Positions 58,533 to 64,000 of a DNA stretch of 64,000 nucleotides are shown piece by piece. A program made the position numbers and the translations under genes. The notes beneath the pieces were generated by a model. It saw nothing but the letters and a program-made list of their open reading frames with translations, ran no database searches and was not told where the DNA came from. Source of the stretch: [Pantoea] beijingensis. GTDB lineage: Bacteria; Pseudomonadota; Gammaproteobacteria; Enterobacterales; Enterobacteriaceae. The stretch spans positions 3,410,001 through 3,474,000 of the forward strand of contig NZ_CP071409.1 in the NCBI RefSeq assembly GCF_022647505.1, read 5' to 3'. Numbering within the stretch: the first letter of the stretch is position 1; each line of letters opens with the position of its first letter.

Positions 58533-59660
58533 CTAACGCAGCTTTACCGAACGTAAAATAACGAATTTCTGGTTTGAGGCCACGGTAACGCAGTTACCAA
58601 AAAGTTTTTTCATCTTCTGGTAATAACCAAGATGGCGATTCCCCACAAGGTGCAGCTCTCCGCCATATTGCAGGCAACGACGTGCATCACGCAGCATTTG
58701 CCAGGCGATCTGATCGGTAATCGCACTTTGCTGATGGAAAGGAGGATTACAGAGCACGGCGTGCAGGCGATCGGACGGGAATCCACTCAACGAATTGTTC
58801 ACGGCAAAATGGCTACGTGCCATGTCTTCCGGGCGGTTAGTTTCCACATTAAGCTGGCTGGACGCTACGGCCATCCAGGACTCATCCACGAAGTGGACTT
58901 CTGCCTGCGGGTTCTGCTCCAGCGCCAGTAAACCGATCACACCGTTGCCACAGCCAAGATCGACAATTTCACCTTCAATGTTGCCCGGCAAATGTGCCAT
59001 AAAAAAGCGAGCGCCAATATCCAACGCGCTACGTGAGAAAACGTTAGGATGATTGTGGATGTGGTAATCCGTGCCATCCAGCGGCCAAACGGTCGTCAGG
59101 GGGGCATCCTTTAGCGGCGGGTTGCCGAAGCGGCTGTAAACCAGACGCGCTTTTTTCCAGGCGAGTGATGTTTTGGTTTCCCCTAGCGTGCGTTCAAACA
59201 GCTGTAGTGTCGAGGTATGAATATCCTTCGCTTTAGCCGCGGCGATGATCACCGTTTCAGGTGTCAAAACCTCACGCATGGCTCGCAATTGGTGCTCTAA
59301 CAACGCCAGCGTTTTAGGAATCTTGATCACTACGCAAGAGGGTGCTTTCGGCAACGCCGCCAGGCTGTCGAGGAAGATTACGCTCGACTCATCCAGGCCG
59401 TTCAGGCTGAGATTGTTACGAGTTGCCTGATGAGCAAGCCAGGAGTCGCCAATGCTGTAAACAGCACGGTCGCTAAGCGCACAGGCCAATACACCAAAGC
59501 TATCGTTAAAAATGAGTGTGGGACCGCTATCGTTCGAAGGCAGTTGTTGCTGCAGCAAATATTCATCGGCAGCGTCCCAGGCCTGCAGCGGACCCTCATC
59601 CTCCGTTTGCGGAAAACGATGCAGTGTCAGCGTGCGGTTGCTCAATTCGAGTTGGCTCAT
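58533..59660 (-). CDS. rlmG: RlmG, 23S rRNA m2G1835 methyltransferase
   Basis: A 375-residue class I SAM methyltransferase that modifies G1835 of 23S rRNA. The C-terminal domain has [20 protein letters not shown] (SAM binding) and the NPPF motif in [16 protein letters not shown]. The N-terminal half is a degenerate methyltransferase domain, as usual in RlmG/RsmC. Location beside fadH and divergent from ygjP matches E. coli ygjO. Confidence 0.94.
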   Translation of the reverse strand: MSQLELSNRTLTLHRFPQTEDEGPLQAWDAADEYLLQQQLPSNDSGPTLIFNDSFGVLACALSDRAVYSIGDSWLAHQATRNNLSLNGLDESSVIFLDSLAALPKAPSCVVIKIPKTLALLEHQLRAMREVLTPETVIIAAAKAKDIHTSTLQLFERTLGETKTSLAWKKARLVYSRFGNPPLKDAPLTTVWPLDGTDYHIHNHPNVFSRSALDIGARFFMAHLPGNIEGEIVDLGCGNGVIGLLALEQNPQAEVHFVDESWMAVASSQLNVETNRPEDMARSHFAVNNSLSGFPSDRLHAVLCNPPFHQQSAITDQIAWQMLRDARRCLQYGGELHLVGNRHLGYYQKMKKLFGNCVTVASNQKFVILRSVKLR

Positions 59661-59801
59661 GGGATCTCCGGCATGGTAATATTGCGCATCTTATATCCGG
59701 CCAACAAACCTGCAACGTTAAGCCTGACGGATATCGCGGGCGCGCAGTATATATCAAAGTCTGCTGGACTTAGCCAAAATAATTCAACGCGTACAGGAAC
59801 G

Positions 59802-60308
59802 ATGATGTCATCATTAATTTATCTTCAGGGCTATCCTGAAACGCTGCTGGCACAGGTGCGCACGCTTATCGAACAACAGCGGCTGGGAGAGGTATTACAA
59901 AAACGTTACCCTGACAGCCACAGCATCACCAGCGATAAGGCGCTGTACGCCTACGCGCTGGACCTGAAAAACAGTTATCTGCGTAACGCCGCACCACTGA
60001 ACAAAGTAGCTTATGACAGTAAAATAAAGGTGATGAAGCACGCTCTCGGTCTGCATACCGCCGTATCACGCGTTCAGGGCGGAAAACTGAAAGCCAAAGC
60101 CGAAATTCGCGTCGCCACTATTTTCAAAAATGCGCCCGAAGCCTTTTTACGCATGATTGTGGTGCATGAGCTGGCGCATATCAAAGAGAAAGATCATAAC
60201 AAGGCTTTCTATCAGCTCTGCTGTCATATGGAGCCGCAGTATCATCAGTTAGAGTTTGATACCCGGTTATGGCTAACCGAGCAGGCAATTCGGGGTAACG
60301 CTGCTTAG
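59802..60308 (+). CDS. ygjP: YgjP, zinc metallopeptidase-like protein
   Basis: A 168-residue protein of the YgjP/SprT-like WLM family, whose zinc motif HELAH with a downstream His is seen in VVHELAHIKEKDHNKAFYQL. ATG at 59802 was chosen for AGGAAC upstream. The frame is open back to 59430 but overlaps rlmG there, so that is not coding. It lies between rlmG and a CLC channel gene. The physiological substrate is unclear. Confidence 0.92.
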   Translation: MMSSLIYLQGYPETLLAQVRTLIEQQRLGEVLQKRYPDSHSITSDKALYAYALDLKNSYLRNAAPLNKVAYDSKIKVMKHALGLHTAVSRVQGGKLKAKAEIRVATIFKNAPEAFLRMIVVHELAHIKEKDHNKAFYQLCCHMEPQYHQLEFDTRLWLTEQAIRGNAA

Positions 60309-60310
60309 GC

Positions 60311-62011
60311 TCAGATAAAATCTTTCGCCTTCTGAATCAAGCTGGTTTTTGTGAGGGCCCCGAGAAATTTTTTCTCAACCGCATTGTTGAGGACCGGTAA
60401 GCGCTCAAGCGTGACCTGGGCAAACGCCTCCCACCCTTCTCGAATGGTTTGGTTCTCATACACATAAGGGAAATCCTCATCCATCACCACGCTGACCGGT
60501 GAATCAAGGGTAATGTCGTGGTTAAGTACCTTACGTGAGATATCATGTATTGAAACCACACCAAGAAACTGGCCGTGCGGGTTAACGATATAAACAAAAC
60601 GTTCACGCTTAAGCGAACTGACCGCCAGCGCTTTACCCACCGACTCTTCTGGCTGCAGGGCGGCGCCCGCCACAATAAATTGCGCGATAATTCCATTATC
60701 GAAATCGAATTTGGCATCCGAGCGGCTAAAATGGCGACTAATCACCGGATAGGTGCTGGATGATTGCAAACGATATACCGTCATTGATGCCAGTACTGAC
60801 GCAATCATAATAGGGAAAAGCAGGCTGCTGTTTAGCGTCATTTCCAGCACCATTAGCATCGCCATCAGAGGTGCCTGACTCACCGACGCCAACACGGCCG
60901 CCATTCCCACCGCCGCAAATAACAGGGCATTCCCCACAGGGAGGCCTACCCACGCGGCCATGCTGGCAATGATGACGCCAAGCACCGCACCAATCAGCAA
61001 CGACGGCGTAAACAACCCGCCAACCGCACTGGATCCCACGGACAAAGCGGTCGCCAGCATTTTCAATACCAGCAGTACCAGCAGTGCTTTCAGCATCAAA
61101 CTTCCCGACATCACAGCAATAATGACTTCATAACCATTGCCAAGGATATCGGTTGAAGCGATTGCCAGAACGCCTACGGCAAAACCCCCTAATCCCAGCC
61201 GCAGCGGCAAATTGTTGATCCGTGCGAACCCTCGTTTACTTTTACCGATCATAAAGATCATGAGCCAGCCAGCTAATCCTGCGACCAGTCCGATTAAAAT
61301 CGTCACCGTAATAGTGGTAGGATTAAGATCAAATTGCGCATCGGCAAAGGGATAGATCGCGGAACGATAGCCAAGCGTCCACATCGTCATTACCGCCGTT
61401 GCGGCAGCAATAATCAAGGGAATTAAGCGCTGGAGCGCGGAGATACCAAACGCAATTTCTGCGACGAAGATAGCCGAGGCTAATGGCGCATGATAAACCG
61501 ACGCGAGGCCTGCTGCTGCTGCCATCGCCACCACATCGCTGTTTTTTAACGCCCGCAATTTAATGCAATAACGGCCCATGATGCTGCCACACAACGCGGC
61601 AAGCTGCACCATTGGCCCCTCTTTACCAATGGATGCGCCACTCCCAATGCTGGCAATAGAAGATAGCGCCCGAAACAGCGAGGTTCGCGTTGGCACGCTA
61701 TCCAGCCGTGCATTAATCACCTCCAGATAGTCCGTCTGTACCGTCTTTGCTCGCTCGATGGTCGCCGCATAGTTGAGAAAAAAACCGGCGATTACGCCCC
61801 CTAACCCAACGATTAACGGCCAACACAACCATGAATACGCCGCCATCGCGCGGGTGATATCCTGATCGCCGCCAAAAAACAGGTTGTTGATCAGTGTAAT
61901 AATTCCGCGAAAACCCAGCGTCACCAGTGAAGCCGCGCACCCTATCGGGATCGCCACCAGAATACTGGTCCAGTTCAACGCATGTTTTCCACCCACCGAT
62001 ATCGTACTCAC
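60311..62011 (-). CDS. ClcB-like CLC chloride channel/antiporter with C-terminal CBS domains
   Basis: A 566-residue CLC-family protein. The membrane part of about 420 residues has IGSGASIGKEGPMVQLAALC (with the gating-type Glu), AGLASVYHAPLASAIFVAEI, and GGLFTPSLLIGAVLGVI. It is followed by a soluble part with two CBS-like repeats (VGKALAVSSLKRERFVYIVN and a second ending FLGALTKTSLIQKAKDFI). E. coli ClcB lacks this tail. It sits in the ygjP-ygjR interval and is convergent with ygjP, 2 bases between stops. Confidence 0.9.
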   Translation of the reverse strand: MSTISVGGKHALNWTSILVAIPIGCAASLVTLGFRGIITLINNLFFGGDQDITRAMAAYSWLCWPLIVGLGGVIAGFFLNYAATIERAKTVQTDYLEVINARLDSVPTRTSLFRALSSIASIGSGASIGKEGPMVQLAALCGSIMGRYCIKLRALKNSDVVAMAAAAGLASVYHAPLASAIFVAEIAFGISALQRLIPLIIAAATAVMTMWTLGYRSAIYPFADAQFDLNPTTITVTILIGLVAGLAGWLMIFMIGKSKRGFARINNLPLRLGLGGFAVGVLAIASTDILGNGYEVIIAVMSGSLMLKALLVLLVLKMLATALSVGSSAVGGLFTPSLLIGAVLGVIIASMAAWVGLPVGNALLFAAVGMAAVLASVSQAPLMAMLMVLEMTLNSSLLFPIMIASVLASMTVYRLQSSSTYPVISRHFSRSDAKFDFDNGIIAQFIVAGAALQPEESVGKALAVSSLKRERFVYIVNPHGQFLGVVSIHDISRKVLNHDITLDSPVSVVMDEDFPYVYENQTIREGWEAFAQVTLERLPVLNNAVEKKFLGALTKTSLIQKAKDFI

Positions 62012-62175
62012 CCATCACCCTTTTAATTGAGGCTTCTTTGCAACAGAAGACGCGGTATATCATCATATTGGAATGCCGATCTCAGGATCAATTGTTGGCA
62101 CATTTTCCCCATTGCTCTCTGTTTCACGCGTGCTACTCTGCCCTTTCAATTCAGGTACGTGGAGCCAGAAAAACG

Positions 62176-63153
62176 ATGATTCGCTTCGCAGTAATTGGCA
62201 CAAACTGGATCACTCGTCAGTTTGTCGATGCCGCTCATGAAACCGGTAAAATGAAGCTGACTGCAGTCTATTCCCGCTCGCTTCAACAGGCTCAGACCTT
62301 CAGCAACGATTATCCTGTTGAGCACCTGTTTGTGTCGCTCGAACAAATGGCACAATCGGATGCGATCGATGCTGTCTATATCGCCAGCCCAAATGCCCTG
62401 CACTGCTCACAAGCGCTGTTATTCCTGTCACATAAAAAACATGTCATCTGTGAGAAGCCTCTGGCATCTCATCTTACGGAAGTGGAACAGATGATACGCT
62501 GTGCGCGTGACAATCAGGTGGTGCTGTTTGAGGCGTTTAAAACCGCCAGCCTGCCCAACTTCATCACACTACAGCAATCACTACCTAAAGTGGGCAAGCT
62601 GCGCAAAGCGTTTTTCAATTACTGTCAGTATTCTTCGCGCTACCAGCGTTATCTTGACGGTGAAAATCCTAATACTTTCAACCCAGCATGGTCCAATGGT
62701 TCCATCATGGATATCGGCTATTACTGCCTTGCGGCAGCGGTATCACTATGGGGTGAACCTTCGGCCCTCCAGGCACAGGCGTCTCTGCTCGCGAGCGGCG
62801 TGGACGCGCATGGTTCGGTGATCATGCACTATGGCGACTTTGACGTCACACTTTTGCACTCCAAGGTCAGTGATTCGTTGATCCCCAGTGAGATCCAAGG
62901 TGAAGCAGGCTCGCTGATGATTGAAAAGATCGCCGAATGTCAGCGGCTGATATTGACCTCTCGCGGTAGCAAAGCACAGGATCTCAGCCAGCCGCAGCAT
63001 ATCAACACCATGCTGTATGAAGCACAACATTTTGCCAGCCTGGTAGAAAACAATGAAGTAAACCATCACGGTCTGGCCACGTCGCGTATCACGGCAAAAC
63101 TGCTAACGGAAATTCGCCGCCAAACCGGTGTTATTTTTCCGTCCGATGCGTAA
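62176..63153 (+). CDS. ygjR: YgjR, Gfo/Idh/MocA-family oxidoreductase
   Basis: A 325-residue NAD(P)-dependent oxidoreductase. The N-terminal Rossmann fold has MIRFAVIGTNWITRQFVDAA. The EKP motif is in HVICEKPLASHL, and the C-terminal domain has GSIMDIGYYCLAAAVSLWGE. ATG 62176 was chosen because the upstream frame to 61927 overlaps the CLC gene start and lacks support. It precedes alx, as in E. coli. The natural substrate is not known. Confidence 0.92.
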   Translation: MIRFAVIGTNWITRQFVDAAHETGKMKLTAVYSRSLQQAQTFSNDYPVEHLFVSLEQMAQSDAIDAVYIASPNALHCSQALLFLSHKKHVICEKPLASHLTEVEQMIRCARDNQVVLFEAFKTASLPNFITLQQSLPKVGKLRKAFFNYCQYSSRYQRYLDGENPNTFNPAWSNGSIMDIGYYCLAAAVSLWGEPSALQAQASLLASGVDAHGSVIMHYGDFDVTLLHSKVSDSLIPSEIQGEAGSLMIEKIAECQRLILTSRGSKAQDLSQPQHINTMLYEAQHFASLVENNEVNHHGLATSRITAKLLTEIRRQTGVIFPSDA

Positions 63154-63499
63154 GTAATGATACGACTGTGTAAATATTGCTAAATATTTCAACCTGCCAT
63201 TGATTCTCCTCTTTGCTGAACGTATCGTGCTTTCAGCAAAGGGGAGTAACTTGTTAGCCAGTTAATCGTCATTACGGCATTCATCAATCGAACACTCGGC
63301 AGGTCTGATAACACGTTGCCAGAAGCGGCCAATTCGGCATACCCACAGCGTACTGACACTGCTGAGGTTAAGAATAAACGCTAACGGCTGTGGAACGCAT
63401 AGCCTGTCAGATTGATGTTCGCCCGGTTACTGGGCAACACGGAATCAGGTGCACAATCTATCCTGTACCCAAAATAATTCGAGTTGTAGGGCAATATTA

Positions 63500-63650
63500 A
63501 CGTTGCCCTGCAGGGCAGGCGAAAGCTCACCCCGCCAGTAAAGCAACATCCACAACGGGTGTTTCCGGGCGTCGTGAAATATGACGGGTATATATTCTGC
63601 GTTGTAAGTGAGACCTTGCCGGAAGGCGAGGTTTGCTTGCATGCAACATA
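63500..63650 (+). ncRNA. yybP-ykoY-type manganese riboswitch (alx leader)
   Basis: The leader before alx contains GGCGAAAGCTCACCCCGCC at the 5-prime side and GTGAGACCTTGCCGGAAGGC at the 3-prime side. Both are hallmarks of the yybP-ykoY/PRE element known upstream of E. coli alx, which responds to manganese and high pH. A GC-rich hairpin with a T-rich tail follows (about 63652-63684), then the ribosome binding site. Limits are approximate. Confidence 0.82.
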
Positions 63651-63699
63651 AAGCAGCCGTCTTCTGATATCAGCCGCTTTATTGTTATCAGGACAGGTT

Positions 63700-64000
63700 A
63701 TGAATACTGTAGGCACACCGTTACTCTGGGGCAGTTTTGCCGTCGTCGTCGCAATTATGCTGGCGATCGATCTTTTTCTGCAGGGCCGTCGTGGTTCGCA
63801 TACCATGTCACTCAGGCAGGCCGCCATTTGGTCGCTGGTTTGGGTTTCTCTCTCACTGCTGTTTAGTGCCGCATTTTGGTGGTATCTCGATGATAGCCTT
63901 GGACGCGAAGTCGCCAACTCGCAAACCATGGCTTTCCTGACCGGCTACGTGCTTGAAAAAGCGCTGGCCGTAGACAATGTTTTCGTCTGGCTTATGCTGT
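63700..64000 (+). CDS. alx: Alx, TerC-family membrane protein (partial, 3-prime end off window)
   Basis: The first 100 codons of a TerC-family protein, cut by the window end. They start [20 protein letters not shown], with membrane segments and the acidic-residue motif [17 protein letters not shown] typical of TerC/Alx. Alx is a manganese exporter in E. coli. ATG 63700 follows AGGACAGG. Its position after ygjR and a PRE-type leader matches E. coli ygjT. Confidence 0.93.
   Translation, partial: MNTVGTPLLWGSFAVVVAIMLAIDLFLQGRRGSHTMSLRQAAIWSLVWVSLSLLFSAAFWWYLDDSLGREVANSQTMAFLTGYVLEKALAVDNVFVWLML

Noticed and set aside
59430..59801. N-terminal extension of ygjP by 124 codons
   Set aside because: It runs antiparallel through rlmG. 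The internal ATG at 59802 has a ribosome binding site and gives family length.

Overview
The window looks like a plant-associated enterobacterial chromosome, most likely Erwiniaceae (Erwinia/Pantoea type). The right end carries the fadH-rlmG-ygjP-ygjR-alx neighbourhood known from Escherichia coli, an idnD-idnO-idnT idonate operon, and genes very close to enterobacterial homologues. The left 28 kb is a Hrp type III secretion (T3SS) island with an AvrE/DspE effector. The assignment is inferred from gene content and protein similarity judged by eye; no search was run.

Region 1 (1-18.4 kb) is a compact Hrp1-type T3SS. hrpL (minus, with a sigma-54 promoter) diverges from hrpJ-hrcV-hrpQ-hrcN-hrpO-hrpP-hrcQ-hrcR-hrcS-hrcT-hrcU, which converges on hrpA-hrpB-hrcJ-hrpD-hrpE / hrpF-hrcC-hrpT, with hrpS beyond. 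The convergent layout resembles Pseudomonas syringae more than the usual Erwinia order. hrpG, hrpV and hrpXY are not at their expected sites. HrpL-type promoters (GGAACC-N15-CCACNNA) lie before hrpJ, hrpA, hrpF and dspE, and GGAACT variants lie in a divergent pair near 21.3 kb. The expected circuit is HrpS with sigma-54 activating hrpL, and HrpL activating the rest.

Region 2 (18.4-27.5 kb) holds secreted proteins. There is a cysteine-free, Gly/Ser/Asn-rich harpin fused to a lytic transglycosylase domain, preceded by two small genes whose products are Gly/His/Pro-rich. A divergent IagB-type lytic transglycosylase follows, then dspF and dspE.

Region 3 (27.9-35.1 kb) is an unrecognised minus-strand cluster. 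It encodes a double-domain glycosyltransferase (GT4-like plus GT2), a HemN-like radical SAM enzyme, two paralogous tandem-repeat proteins that look like dimeric alpha/beta-barrels, and an MFS exporter. GGAACGTTCC palindromes lie upstream of both halves. It looks like a small biosynthesis/export locus and is the best candidate for an undescribed system.

Region 4 (36.5-52.9 kb) is accessory metabolism. It has an AI-2E-family permease, a secreted EEP-family phosphoesterase, a ROK regulator divergent from a five-gene catabolic operon (UlaG-like hydrolase, CsbX-type permease, GMC oxidoreductase, creatinase/M24-fold protein lacking metal ligands, SDR), a SulP transporter with beta-carbonic anhydrase, an exported KatG/KatP-type catalase-peroxidase, and a YfiH-family protein.

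Region 5 (53-64 kb) is core-like: idnDOT with CRP and GntR/IdnR-like sites, fadH, rlmG, ygjP, a CLC channel, ygjR, and the start of alx behind a yybP-ykoY-type manganese riboswitch.
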